A DNA stretch of 64,000 bases, taken from Endozoicomonas sp. ISHI1 (GTDB lineage: Bacteria > Pseudomonadota > Gammaproteobacteria > Pseudomonadales > Endozoicomonadaceae). This document shows, piece by piece, positions 18,050-26,623 of this stretch. Below the pieces are notes generated by a model. The model saw only the letters and a list, made by a program, of their open reading frames with translations. It did no database searches and was not told where the DNA came from. The stretch's first letter is position 1; each line of letters opens with the position of its first letter. The stretch spans positions 1-64,000 of the forward strand of contig NZ_JAGRPU010000007.1 in the NCBI RefSeq assembly GCF_024606225.1. Reading direction: 5' to 3'. The translations under genes were made by a program, and so were the position numbers.

Positions 18050-18418
18050 TCGGTCAGGTAAAAGCCGGGGCCATCAAAGGAAAATATTGTTCGCGTCAGG
18101 AATGAACCTGACAAAGTCTGGACACTGAAACGTCTGGAATTGTCTACTATTGAGTAAATTTTGCTACATATCCAAGTTGCTGGCTGACACTGTGGAGCTA
18201 ACACTCCAAAACCTCCGGCAACCCGTTAGCACCTGATTGCCGTTTTCATAACTTTATAGGCGACAGGTAACTTATGATTAACCGGAGGCCCTTCGATCCG
18301 GGCCTGAATGACCATGATTTTATTTTGTGGAATGTCAGAAGCGCATGGTGATTAAGTTCTGACGACTCCGGTCAATCGTGCCAATTTTCCAGTTCCCAAG
18401 CCGTATAGAGGAGCAGCA
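18050..18418. promoter_or_regulatory. Upstream region of the V-ATPase operon
   Basis: 369 bp without a gene. The operon promoter is expected here, but I cannot place -35 and -10 boxes with confidence. A GC-rich inverted repeat (GGCCC and GGGCC around 18288-18305) precedes the first gene. TAGAGGAGCAGCA before the ATG at 18419 is a strong ribosome-binding site. Confidence 0.4.
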
Positions 18419-19822
18419 ATGCCCCAGAGTCTATTGCGATACACCAACATTCTCAGCATCGTTGGTGACTTGATTCGCGTTCAAGTGCCTAACCTGACGG
18501 AAGGCAATGCCCGGGCCAGCTATGGCGATCTGGCGATGATCGAACAAAACGGACAGGTGTATTCTCTGGCCCAGATCATCAAGATCGATCAGGAAGAAGT
18601 TTCCCTGCAGGTGTTTGCCGGGACCAAGGGTCTGTCCACTGATGCCTCCGTCTGCTTCCTGGGTGAGCCTATGAAGGCCACCTATTCTCCCAACATCCTG
18701 GGTCGTATCTTCAACGGTGCCGGTGAGCCCATTGATGGCGGTCCGGGGCTGGAACAGGACCCCAAGGTTGAAATCGACGGCCCGTCGGTAAACCCTGTCC
18801 GTCGTGTACTGGCATCAAGAATGGTACGAACCAATGTTCCAATGATTGACGTATTCAACACTTTGGTTGAATCACAGAAGATCCCTATCTTCTCTGTTGC
18901 CGGTGAACCCTACAATCGCTTTCTGGCTCGTATTGCCATTCAGGCTGAAGCTGACGTGGTAGTGTTTGCTGGCATGGGCCTGATCTTCGATGACTACCAC
19001 TTCTTTCGCACAACTTTTGAAGAAGCCGGTGTATCTTCCCGTACCGTCATGTTTACCAATCAGGCCTCTGACCCTACTGTAGAACGTCTTCTGACGCCCG
19101 ATATGGCTCTGGCAGTAGCAGAGCATTTTGCTGTCAACGAGAGCAAGAAAGTTCTGGTTTTGCTGACCGACATGACCTCCTACGCTGACGCCATGAAAGA
19201 GATCGGCGTCGCCATGGATAAGATCCCGGCTAACCGCGGTTACATGGGTGACCTCTACTCTCAGCTGGCCAAACGTTACGAAAAAGCCTGTGACTACAAG
19301 GGCGCTGGTTCTGTCACCATCCTTGCGGTCACCACCATGCCGGGCAACGATGTGACTCATCCGGTTCCGGATAACACCGGTTACATTACCGAAGGTCAAT
19401 TCTACCTGCACAATGGTGTCATTGATCCGTTCGGTTCACTTTCCCGCCTGAAACAGATGATTCAGGGCAAAGAAACCCGGGACGACCACGCGCATATCAT
19501 GAACACCATGATCCGATTCTACTCTGACTCCGTGAATGCCCAGCAAAAACAGGCCATGGCCTTCGAACTGTCGAGCTACGACCTGAAAGCCATTGCTTTT
19601 GGTGAAAAATTCAAGAACCGCTTCATGGTTCTTGAAGCCCGGATGGGTCTGGAAGAAGCTCTGGATCTTTGCTGGCAGACACTGGCTGAATGTTTTGAGC
19701 CCGAAGAAACCCTGCTGAAACAGAGCCTGCTGGACAAGTACTGGCCCGGTCTCGCTGAAGCCGGGGAGTCCGCCGGGGCCACTGAAAAGTCTGACTCGGA
19801 TACAACGGCTGCAGGGGCGTAA
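18419..19822 (+). CDS. ntpB: V-type ATPase subunit B
   Basis: 467 residues. It is the non-catalytic nucleotide-site subunit of the V1 head, which alternates with subunit A in an A3B3 ring. Family motifs include ANILGRIFNGAGEPIDGGP-like text near residues 95-110, RVLASRMVRTNVPMIDVFN, IPIFSVAGEPYNRFLARIA and VLLTDMTSYADAMKEI. The Walker A P-loop is absent (VAGEPYNR in its place), as expected for B. The variant with SVAGEPYN resembles chlamydia- and spirochaete-type B subunits. The C-terminus has an extra Ala/Glu/Ser-rich tail. It is the first gene of the operon and is followed after 3 bases by subunit D. Confidence 0.95.
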   Translation: MPQSLLRYTNILSIVGDLIRVQVPNLTEGNARASYGDLAMIEQNGQVYSLAQIIKIDQEEVSLQVFAGTKGLSTDASVCFLGEPMKATYSPNILGRIFNGAGEPIDGGPGLEQDPKVEIDGPSVNPVRRVLASRMVRTNVPMIDVFNTLVESQKIPIFSVAGEPYNRFLARIAIQAEADVVVFAGMGLIFDDYHFFRTTFEEAGVSSRTVMFTNQASDPTVERLLTPDMALAVAEHFAVNESKKVLVLLTDMTSYADAMKEIGVAMDKIPANRGYMGDLYSQLAKRYEKACDYKGAGSVTILAVTTMPGNDVTHPVPDNTGYITEGQFYLHNGVIDPFGSLSRLKQMIQGKETRDDHAHIMNTMIRFYSDSVNAQQKQAMAFELSSYDLKAIAFGEKFKNRFMVLEARMGLEEALDLCWQTLAECFEPEETLLKQSLLDKYWPGLAEAGESAGATEKSDSDTTAAGA

Positions 19823-19825
19823 ACC

Positions 19826-20479
19826 ATGGCCAAGGTAGCCCTCAACAAAAGCTCGCTGAATAAAGAGAAGCGCAGCCTGAAGACCTACAACCGTTACCTG
19901 CCAGCACTGGAATTAAAGCGCCAGCAATTGATGGCTGAGCGGAAAAAGGCTGAAGAGGCGCTGGCAGAAACCCGGTCTCATTTGGCAGATGTGGAGCGTC
20001 TGGTCAGGGAACAGCTCCCGATGTTGGCCCGTGAAGACGTGCCCCTGGAAGGACTGGTCAGAGTCACCAACGTCACACTGATTGATGAGAATATCGTAGG
20101 TACCGCGGTACCCAGGGTAGAGAACATCTCTATTCGTGTGAAAGCCTACAGTGATTTGGCCAAGCCGGTCTGGGTTGACTTCCTGGTCGAGCTGCTTCAG
20201 CAGATGGTGCGCCTGCGCATTGAGTATCAAGTGCGTGTACTGCGTCATAAAGAGCTCGATAAGGCCACCCGGACGACATCACAGCGGGTCAATCTATTTT
20301 CCAAGGTACTGATTCCGCAAACCCGCGAGAGTATCCAGAAAATCCAGATCTACCTGTCTGATCAGGATCGAGCCAACGTCATGAACGCCAAGCTCTCCAA
20401 AGGTAAAGTACTGGCTCAGGAAGCGAAGCTGGCCAAGGCCCGTGAACAGGAATCAGGGGAGGCAGTCAATGGCCATTAA
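19826..20479 (+). CDS. ntpD: V-type ATPase subunit D (central rotor stalk)
   Basis: 217 residues, normal for subunit D. Starts MAKVALNKSSLNKEKR, with long N- and C-terminal helices (about 10-75 and 125-200) that form the antiparallel coiled coil turning inside the A3B3 ring. The VNLFSKVLIPQTRESI segment is the characteristic D motif near the C-terminus. It transmits rotation from V1 to the membrane K ring. Its last 11 bases overlap the next start (subunit I), which points to translational coupling. Confidence 0.95.
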   Translation: MAKVALNKSSLNKEKRSLKTYNRYLPALELKRQQLMAERKKAEEALAETRSHLADVERLVREQLPMLAREDVPLEGLVRVTNVTLIDENIVGTAVPRVENISIRVKAYSDLAKPVWVDFLVELLQQMVRLRIEYQVRVLRHKELDKATRTTSQRVNLFSKVLIPQTRESIQKIQIYLSDQDRANVMNAKLSKGKVLAQEAKLAKAREQESGEAVNGH

Positions 20480-22277
20480 ACGACTGAATAAAATGACTCT
20501 CTACGGGCCCGGGGAAGAGAAAACCCGAATTCTTCAGGCGCTTCAGGCTCTGGGATGCATGCATCTGATTCCATTGTCCGATAATACGGTGGATCAAAGC
20601 CTGCGTATGCAACCGGCACAGGCCACTGAAGCTCTGGCCTGGCTGGAGCGGTCACCGCGTACCCGTCGACAGCTCAAAGACAAAAATCAGGCCTGCATTG
20701 ATCAGATCGTTGCCGAGGTGCTCGACAACAAGACCTCTGTTCGGGAAGTGTCTGATGCCCGTGACAAATTGATTGAGCGAATCCGTGAAGTGCGTCAATG
20801 GGGTGAATTCAGCTTACCCAAACTGTCAGACCTGAATGGCCAGCGCTTCTGGTTCTATGTGGTTCCTCTGAGCAAAATGGAGACCCTTTCCGATGCTCTG
20901 AAAGAAAATGACCTGCCCTGGGAGGAGATTCACAGGGATTCTCGCGAAGCTTATGTGATCGTCATTTCCAGCAGTGAACCGGCAGAGGACCTGTTGCCAG
21001 TCCCTCGCTCCCATGTGGGTATGGTGCCTCTTTCCAGACTGGAAATGGAACTGGAAGAGTCCGAGCATTTGCTGGAAGAACTGCTGGCAGAGCGGGAAGC
21101 TTTGACCCGCTGGAACTACCTGCTGGGCCAGGCAGTTGCAGCCAAACAGGATCAGGCAGCCCTGGAAGAGGCCAGCAGTGGCACTCAGGATGAGGAAACC
21201 TTCTTCCTGCTTCAGGGCTGGGTAGCGGTATCTGAGAAAAAAGCGGTGGAAGCTTTCTGTCTGAAAAACAGCGTTGCAGCCATCTTCGAAAAGCCCTCTG
21301 AAGAGGACAACCCGCCTACCCTGCTGGAAAAATCTGACAGTATTGGTGGCGGTTCAGATGCACTGGGCTTCTTCCAGACGCCCAACTACCGCACCTGGGA
21401 TCCGGGTAATCTGGTCTTTTACTCGTTTTCACTGTTCTTCGCCATGATCATGAGTGACGCCATGTACAGCCTGCTGTTTGGTGGCATCGTGTTCATGTTC
21501 CGCAAGAACCTGAAAAAAACCGAGGCCGGTTCACGCCTGATGAATTTGGCTTACTTCATGTCAGCAGCGGGTGTTGTCTGGGGTATTCTGATCGGCAGTT
21601 ACTTTGGTGTGGCGCCGGATTCGGGAAGTGTTCCCGGTCAACTGGCCGTTGTCAACCTGAACGACTACAACGCCATGATGAAACTGTCAGTCTTTGTCGG
21701 TGTGACGCATTTGATCATCGCCAACATCATGACGGCAGTGGTTAATCGAAAAAGCAGTTATGCGCTCGCCCCGATCGGTTGGGCAGTCATTATGGGCTCA
21801 GGTTTGTCCATATGGTTGGGCATGACTCACACCCTGCCGTCGATTTTTGCCGACAGGGTTGGACCGGCAGGCCTGGTCATAGGTGCTTTACTGGTTTTCC
21901 TGTTTACCAGTACCCGACCCGTTCGCTCCGTTGGCAGCTTTTGCCTGAGAGGTCTGGACGGTCTGAAAGCGGTTTATAACATTACCTCCGCTTTCGGTGA
22001 CGTACTGAGTTACATGCGTCTTTTTGCCCTGGGACTTTCCGGTGCATCTCTGGCCATGACTTTCAACACTCTGGCTATGGATGCACTGGACTCCAGCCCG
22101 GTCATTGGTGTGCTGTTCAGCGGCCTGATTCTGCTGCTGGGACACATACTCAACTTTGCCCTGTGCATCATGAGCGGTGTCGTACACGGCATGCGTCTCA
22201 ACGTTATTGAATTCGTTAACTGGGGTCTGTCCGACGAGGGCTACCCATTCAAATCTTTTAAAAAACAAGAGGATTAA
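20469..22277 (+). CDS. ntpI: V-type ATPase subunit I
   Basis: 602 residues from the ATG at 20469, preceded by AGGGGAGG. The N-terminal half (about 1-310) is the cytoplasmic arm with coiled-coil segments that contacts the peripheral stalks. The C-terminal half has about seven to eight membrane helices beginning at NLVFYSFSLFFAMIMSDAMY. The conserved Arg of the ion half-channel is R517 in LSYMRLFALGLSGASLA, the position that interacts with the carboxylate of subunit K. The C-terminal FVNWGLSDEGYPF is typical. It forms the membrane stator through which ions enter and leave the rotor. Confidence 0.95.
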   Translation: MAIKRLNKMTLYGPGEEKTRILQALQALGCMHLIPLSDNTVDQSLRMQPAQATEALAWLERSPRTRRQLKDKNQACIDQIVAEVLDNKTSVREVSDARDKLIERIREVRQWGEFSLPKLSDLNGQRFWFYVVPLSKMETLSDALKENDLPWEEIHRDSREAYVIVISSSEPAEDLLPVPRSHVGMVPLSRLEMELEESEHLLEELLAEREALTRWNYLLGQAVAAKQDQAALEEASSGTQDEETFFLLQGWVAVSEKKAVEAFCLKNSVAAIFEKPSEEDNPPTLLEKSDSIGGGSDALGFFQTPNYRTWDPGNLVFYSFSLFFAMIMSDAMYSLLFGGIVFMFRKNLKKTEAGSRLMNLAYFMSAAGVVWGILIGSYFGVAPDSGSVPGQLAVVNLNDYNAMMKLSVFVGVTHLIIANIMTAVVNRKSSYALAPIGWAVIMGSGLSIWLGMTHTLPSIFADRVGPAGLVIGALLVFLFTSTRPVRSVGSFCLRGLDGLKAVYNITSAFGDVLSYMRLFALGLSGASLAMTFNTLAMDALDSSPVIGVLFSGLILLLGHILNFALCIMSGVVHGMRLNVIEFVNWGLSDEGYPFKSFKKQED

Positions 22278-22279
22278 CC

Positions 22280-22729
22280 ATGGAAAATCTGATCTTGGCC
22301 CTGGGCTGGATAGGCGTATTCGCACCGGTTGCATTGGGGGCAGTAGGTTCAGCCATTGGCTGCTCAGTCGCTGGCCAGGCAGCTTGTGGTGCCATGCTGG
22401 ATGTTGAGAGTGGATACGGCAAATTTATTGGTCTGTCGGCAATGCCTTCCTCTCAGGTTATTTACGGCATCGTCATCATGTTCACCCTCAGCGGTATCGG
22501 TGTTTCCGATAACAGCGCCCCTGGCCTGCTGGGCATTGGTCTACTGACCGGTATTGCCCTGATGTACTCTGCTATCTACCAGGGTCAGGCGGTTGCCGCT
22601 TGCATCAATGCCTCCAAGAACAAACCAGAAGTCTTTGGTCTGTCCATTGCTCCTGCTGCGATCGTTGAAGGCTTTGCGGTATTTGCTTTCGTATTTGCCC
22701 TGGTTCTGGGTCAGCAGATTGCGGCCTGA
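22280..22729 (+). CDS. ntpK: V-type ATPase subunit K (rotor ring proteolipid)
   Basis: 149 residues, four membrane helices in two hairpins, the usual 16-kDa duplicated form. The ion-carrying carboxylate is E130 in PAAIVEGFAVFAF; the first hairpin has none. Ligands known from the Enterococcus hirae Na+ ring (L61, T64, Q65, Q110, E139) align with M55, S58, Q59, Q101 and E130 here, in PSSQVIYG and SAIYQGQAV. Retention of both Gln and the hydroxyl residue favours Na+ rather than H+ transport; this is inference from alignment by eye. It begins 3 bases after subunit I. Confidence 0.93.
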   Translation: MENLILALGWIGVFAPVALGAVGSAIGCSVAGQAACGAMLDVESGYGKFIGLSAMPSSQVIYGIVIMFTLSGIGVSDNSAPGLLGIGLLTGIALMYSAIYQGQAVAACINASKNKPEVFGLSIAPAAIVEGFAVFAFVFALVLGQQIAA

Positions 22730-22780
22730 TCAGAAGACTGTGAACAGTGAACGGTGGACCGTTAACCAGAGGAATAAATT

Positions 22781-23467
22781 ATGACAGCAGCAATGAATCC
22801 TGGCGGCCAGAACGTCTCTGTTGGCGTTCAGGAGCTGATCGAGAAACTGCGCAATCAGGGCGTACAAGACGGTCGTGATCAGGCTGACCGTATTATCAAC
22901 GAAGCCCGGGCCAATGCCGCTGAGCTGATCCGGGAAGCTCAGGCGAAAGCCGACACGATTGTCAGCAAGGCTCGTGAAGAGGCGGACTTCATCACCAAAT
23001 CCGGTCAGGAAGCCCTTCAACTCGCAGAGCGTAACGCCGTTCTGGAACTGAAAGATTACCTGCTGGAAAAATTCTCCGGACAGGTCAGTGCGCTGGTCAG
23101 CGGCTCTCTGGAGAAAGAAGAAGTGCTCAAGCAAATGATTCTGGAAGTGGCGGGCGAAAATAACCTGCACGGCGAGAAAAATCTGGAAGTGGTTCTGCCA
23201 CGCAAAGTCATCGGTGTTGATGAGCTGCGCAAAAACCCGGATCTGGTTAAACAGGGGCCTCTGTTGGACTTCGTCACCGGTCAGGCCGCTGAAATGCTTC
23301 AGGAAGGCGTGACCTTCTCGGTAGGCAAGACCTGCCAGAGTGGTATCAAGTTCCGTCTTCACGACAAAGAGATCGAAGTGGAACTGAGCGACACAACCGT
23401 CACGGCTGTTTTGCTGAGACACCTTCAGCCTCGTTTCCGGGCACTGCTGGAAGGTATCGTCAAATAA
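22781..23467 (+). CDS. ntpE: V-type ATPase subunit E (peripheral stalk)
   Basis: 228 residues. The N-terminal half is a long charged helix with Ala-rich heptads (ADRIINEARANAAELIREAQ), followed by a mixed alpha/beta head, as expected of subunit E. It forms the peripheral stalk that holds the A3B3 head against rotation, normally with a G/H subunit; no G gene is visible. GAGGAATAAATT before the ATG is a good ribosome-binding site. The 51-bp gap after subunit K contains a short palindrome (AACGGT-GG-ACCGTT). Confidence 0.9.
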   Translation: MTAAMNPGGQNVSVGVQELIEKLRNQGVQDGRDQADRIINEARANAAELIREAQAKADTIVSKAREEADFITKSGQEALQLAERNAVLELKDYLLEKFSGQVSALVSGSLEKEEVLKQMILEVAGENNLHGEKNLEVVLPRKVIGVDELRKNPDLVKQGPLLDFVTGQAAEMLQEGVTFSVGKTCQSGIKFRLHDKEIEVELSDTTVTAVLLRHLQPRFRALLEGIVK

Positions 23468-23529
23468 TGAGTAAAGAGTCAGAAGTTAACAGCCAAGACT
23501 GAAAACACCTGACTTTCAGGGAGAATGAA

Positions 23530-24243
23530 ATGGCAGAAAATGCCTATTACACTTTGGTGACTTCGCTTCCTCATATCGATTCACTGTTTGACAGCAAGAT
23601 CACTCCGATCTCCCGTCTGCAACTGGATCGACGCCTCTCCATGTTGAATCAGGAAGACAAGGATACCCTGATCAAGGTGGAGCAGCTTATGCACTGGAGC
23701 CACCTGGGCGAAGACGTCGACGAAGCAGCTCTGATCAAACTGGCCGCCCGCCTGCATGGTGAGCTTCCCAGCCAGACCCTGCGTGATCTGATCAACTGGC
23801 GGCTAGACATGAGAACGGTCATGGCAGCATTGCGCCGTAAGATGCAGGGCAAGCAGGCACCGGGCGACCCCCAGTGGAGCTTCGGCACCCGCTATGCCTA
23901 TATTCGCCGCAACTGGAGCAATCCAACACTGGGCCTTCAGCACGCCTTCCCGTGGATTCCACAGGCTATTGATTGCCTGAACAGGCAGGATTATCTCAGT
24001 CTCGAGAAAACCCTGCTGGAAGCCGTATGGCGCCGACTGGACGACGCTGGCAGACAGCACTGCTTCGACTTTGAAGCGGTAGTGATCTACCTGCTGCGCT
24101 GGAACCTGGTGGCCCGCTGGACAGCCTACGACGGTGAACAGGCAGTGGACCGCTTCAACGAATTGACTGATCTGGCCCTGGGCGAATTCGTCAACCCATT
24201 ATCTGGAACCCGTGACGGTGACAGCTTGATTGAGCAGTCATAA
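23530..24243 (+). CDS. DUF2764 protein, V-ATPase subunit C-like
   Basis: 237 residues, MAENAYYTLVTSLPHIDSLFD at the start. This matches the DUF2764 proteins found between subunits E and A in V-ATPase operons of chlamydiae and spirochaetes, where they are thought to replace subunit C (the socket between the rotor shaft and the K ring). It is helical and rich in Trp, Arg and Leu (LRDLINWRLDMRTV, YIRRNWSNPTLGLQHAF). Its position between E and A here repeats that arrangement. AGGGAGAATGAA precedes the ATG. Confidence 0.88.
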   Translation: MAENAYYTLVTSLPHIDSLFDSKITPISRLQLDRRLSMLNQEDKDTLIKVEQLMHWSHLGEDVDEAALIKLAARLHGELPSQTLRDLINWRLDMRTVMAALRRKMQGKQAPGDPQWSFGTRYAYIRRNWSNPTLGLQHAFPWIPQAIDCLNRQDYLSLEKTLLEAVWRRLDDAGRQHCFDFEAVVIYLLRWNLVARWTAYDGEQAVDRFNELTDLALGEFVNPLSGTRDGDSLIEQS

Positions 24244-24320
24244 TGTGAAGAGGCACTACTTTTCAAGTGCCCCTGAGTGCATCGTCATGGCAAGCAGTAA
24301 ACAGCTTTTGGAAAACTCCC

Positions 24321-26165
24321 ATGAGTGAACAGACAAACACAGAACTGGAACAACAGGCTTCGGCCAAAGTCGTTGCCGTGATGGGTGACATCATCACCAT
24401 CAAGAGTCTGGGCAGTAAGCCGCTGACCAAAAACGAAGTCGTCTACGTGATGCCCGGCCGCCGCTCCAATGAACAGGTGGAGGAGCAACTGATGGCAGAA
24501 GTCCTGAGGGTTCGCGGTGATATCGCTGACATTCAGGTCTACGAAGACACCCGGGGGGTCGCAGTAGGCGACGCCATCATCCAGACGGGCCATCTGCTCT
24601 CTCTGGAGCTGGGTCCCGGCATTCTTTCCATGATCTACGATGGTCTGCAGAACCCTCTGGAGAGACTGGCCTCTCTGCATGGTAAATTCCTGCAGCGCGG
24701 TGTCCAGATTGATGCGCTTGATCGCAGTCAGACGTGGGCCTTTACGGCAGTGGCCAAGATTGGTGACAAACTGCACGCGGGTGAAACCTTTGGTACGGTT
24801 CCCGAAGGTCGCTTTACGCACAAGATCATGATTCCTTTTAACACCGAAGGCGAAGTGGAAGTGATCTGGATCCAGGAAGGCTCCTTCAGCGTTGATACCG
24901 TCGTTGCCAAAGTGCGAAACCGGCAGGGTGACGAGATCGACCTTACGATGGTACAGAAGTGGCCGGTACGTCACTCCATTTCTGAAACCTTGTCCGGAAA
25001 AGGTAAAACTGAACGTCAGTATCCTGATACACCCCTGGTGACTACCCAGAGAATCGTGGACACTTTCTTCCCCATTGCCCGTGGTGGAACCGGTTGTATC
25101 CCCGGCCCGTTCGGTTCTGGAAAAACAGTATTACAGCACTCTTTCTCGCGTTACTGCGATGCCGACATCGTCATCGTAACAGCCTGTGGTGAACGCGCCG
25201 GTGAGGTGGTGGAAACCATTGAAGAATTTCCACACCTGCAAGATCCTACCACCGGCGGCTCCCTCATCGACCGCACCGTTATCATCTGTAATACCTCATC
25301 CATGCCTGTGGCCGCCCGTGAGGCTTCTATCTACACGGGTCTGACGCTCGGTGAATACTACCGTCAGATGGGGTACAACGTTCTCGCGCTGGCAGACTCC
25401 ACTTCCCGCTGGGCCCAGGCCATGCGTGAGACCTCCAACCGTCTGGAAGAGATTCCCGGTGAAGAAGGTTTCCCGGCTTACATGGACTCTGCCATTAAAG
25501 GTGTATACGAACGTTGCGGTGTCATCCGTAACGAAGAAGGAGACGAAGGCTCCCTGACTCTGGTGGGCTCTGTATCCCCCGCCGGTGGTAATTTCGAGGA
25601 GCCTGTAACCCAGGCAACCCTGAGTACGGTCAAAACCTTCCTGGGACTTTCCTATGACCGCGCCTATAAGCGTTTCTACCCTGCCATTGACCCATTGATC
25701 TCCTGGTCCCGCTATCTTGATCAGTTATCCGGGTGGTACAGCAATAACCTGTCCGCTGACTGGGTAGATACCGTCAAGGAAATGCAGGCCCTGCTTGTCA
25801 AAGGTGACAGCATCAACCAGATGATGCAGGTGACCGGTGAAGAAGGTATTACTCTGGAAGATTACGTTACTTTCCAGAAGTCTTTCTTTCTGGATATGGT
25901 CTACCTGCAGCAGGACGCCTTTGATGATGTCGACAGCAGTTGCCCATTGAGCCGTCAGAAGGCCTGCTTCGAGCTGGTTGTGAGCCTGATCGGTCAGCAG
26001 TACGCCTTCAAGGATAAAGAAGTAGCCCGTGACTACTTCGTGAAGCTGACCGGCCTGCTCAAGAACCTCAACTACTCACACGATGGCTCCCCGGAATATA
26101 ACGGCTATCTCCAGAAGATCGAAGAGTTAAGAAGTCAATACATTGGTACCGCTGCCGCGGCCTGA
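24321..26165 (+). CDS. ntpA: V-type ATPase subunit A (catalytic)
   Basis: 614 residues, standard length. The Walker A motif GPFGSGKT is at residues 262-269; other A motifs are VVTACGERAGEVVE, NTSSMPVAAREASIYTG, ADSTSRWAQAMRE and GSVSPAGGNFEEPVT. It hydrolyses or makes ATP in the A3B3 head. The start at 24321 was chosen by family length; the frame is open upstream to 24267 but the extra residues have no match. The Shine-Dalgarno is weak (TTTTGGAAAACTCCC), and the gap to the previous gene is 77 bp, the largest in the operon. In most such operons A precedes B; here it is the last gene. Confidence 0.95.
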   Translation: MSEQTNTELEQQASAKVVAVMGDIITIKSLGSKPLTKNEVVYVMPGRRSNEQVEEQLMAEVLRVRGDIADIQVYEDTRGVAVGDAIIQTGHLLSLELGPGILSMIYDGLQNPLERLASLHGKFLQRGVQIDALDRSQTWAFTAVAKIGDKLHAGETFGTVPEGRFTHKIMIPFNTEGEVEVIWIQEGSFSVDTVVAKVRNRQGDEIDLTMVQKWPVRHSISETLSGKGKTERQYPDTPLVTTQRIVDTFFPIARGGTGCIPGPFGSGKTVLQHSFSRYCDADIVIVTACGERAGEVVETIEEFPHLQDPTTGGSLIDRTVIICNTSSMPVAAREASIYTGLTLGEYYRQMGYNVLALADSTSRWAQAMRETSNRLEEIPGEEGFPAYMDSAIKGVYERCGVIRNEEGDEGSLTLVGSVSPAGGNFEEPVTQATLSTVKTFLGLSYDRAYKRFYPAIDPLISWSRYLDQLSGWYSNNLSADWVDTVKEMQALLVKGDSINQMMQVTGEEGITLEDYVTFQKSFFLDMVYLQQDAFDDVDSSCPLSRQKACFELVVSLIGQQYAFKDKEVARDYFVKLTGLLKNLNYSHDGSPEYNGYLQKIEELRSQYIGTAAAA

Positions 26166-26178
26166 TTCTGAGCTTCTC

Positions 26179-26206
26179 AAAAAAGCCGACTACTGTCGGC
26201 TTTTTT
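26179..26206 (+). terminator. Rho-independent terminator of the V-ATPase operon
   Basis: A perfect 12-bp inverted repeat (AAAAAAGCCGAC with GTCGGCTTTTTT) around a TACT loop, with a run of six T, starting 14 bases after the subunit A stop. Confidence 0.95.
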
Positions 26207-26467
26207 AATGAATCCATAAAAAAGTTTGAACCTGTTCAAAATACGACAAGTTACAACGATAGTCCTACTTTACCCGCCCTCTCTTCAGTCTCCCCCCCAT
26301 CAGACCTTACCCATCAGATAGCAGGTAAAAACGACCTGGAAATCGCTCTGATCTCTTAACTGACTCCCTGGCCAAAATTTAGATATTTAGCCTCTCGAAC
26401 TTGCAGCTCTCCATTTAACTGCTAAATGTTTTGGGTACTTAAAAATTCTCTTAACAGCTTACCGAAA
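26207..26467. other. Spacer between the V-ATPase operon and the giant-gene array
   Basis: No gene seen. It is AT-rich and holds the sequence AAATTCTCTTAACAGCTTA just before the 17-bp repeats, which resembles the 40-bp repeat upstream of giant gene 5. Confidence 0.5.
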
Positions 26468-26552
26468 CAGCCGTGAGTGATTGGCAGCCGTGAGCGATTG
26501 ACAGCCGTGAGCGATTGACAGCCGTGAGCGATTGGCAGTCATGAGCGATTGA
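26468..26552 (+). repeat. 17-bp tandem repeat, five copies, upstream of giant gene 1
   Basis: Five head-to-tail units with consensus CAGCCGTGAGCGATTGA at 26468, 26485, 26502, 26519 and 26536; the last differs at two positions. A single unit lies at the same distance from giant genes 2 and 5. It looks like a multiplied regulator-binding site or a slippage expansion. Confidence 0.9.
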
Positions 26553-26623
26553 AAGTTACTTCCTCGCCTGATGTGGAAATGACTTTTCTCGGTAATAAAA
26601 GTACTCAGCTCAGAGGTAGTAGA
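26536..26623 (+). promoter_or_regulatory. 88-bp conserved upstream block, giant gene 1
   Basis: Begins with the last 17-bp unit and runs to the ATG through TGGAAATGACTTTTC, GGTAATAAAAGTACTCAG and GAGGTAGTAGA. The same block with the same length precedes genes 2 and 5. TTGAAA at 26549 is a possible -35, but the -10 match 17 bases on is poor. The block stays open in frame with the gene for 25 codons, so a longer leader cannot be excluded. Confidence 0.6.
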
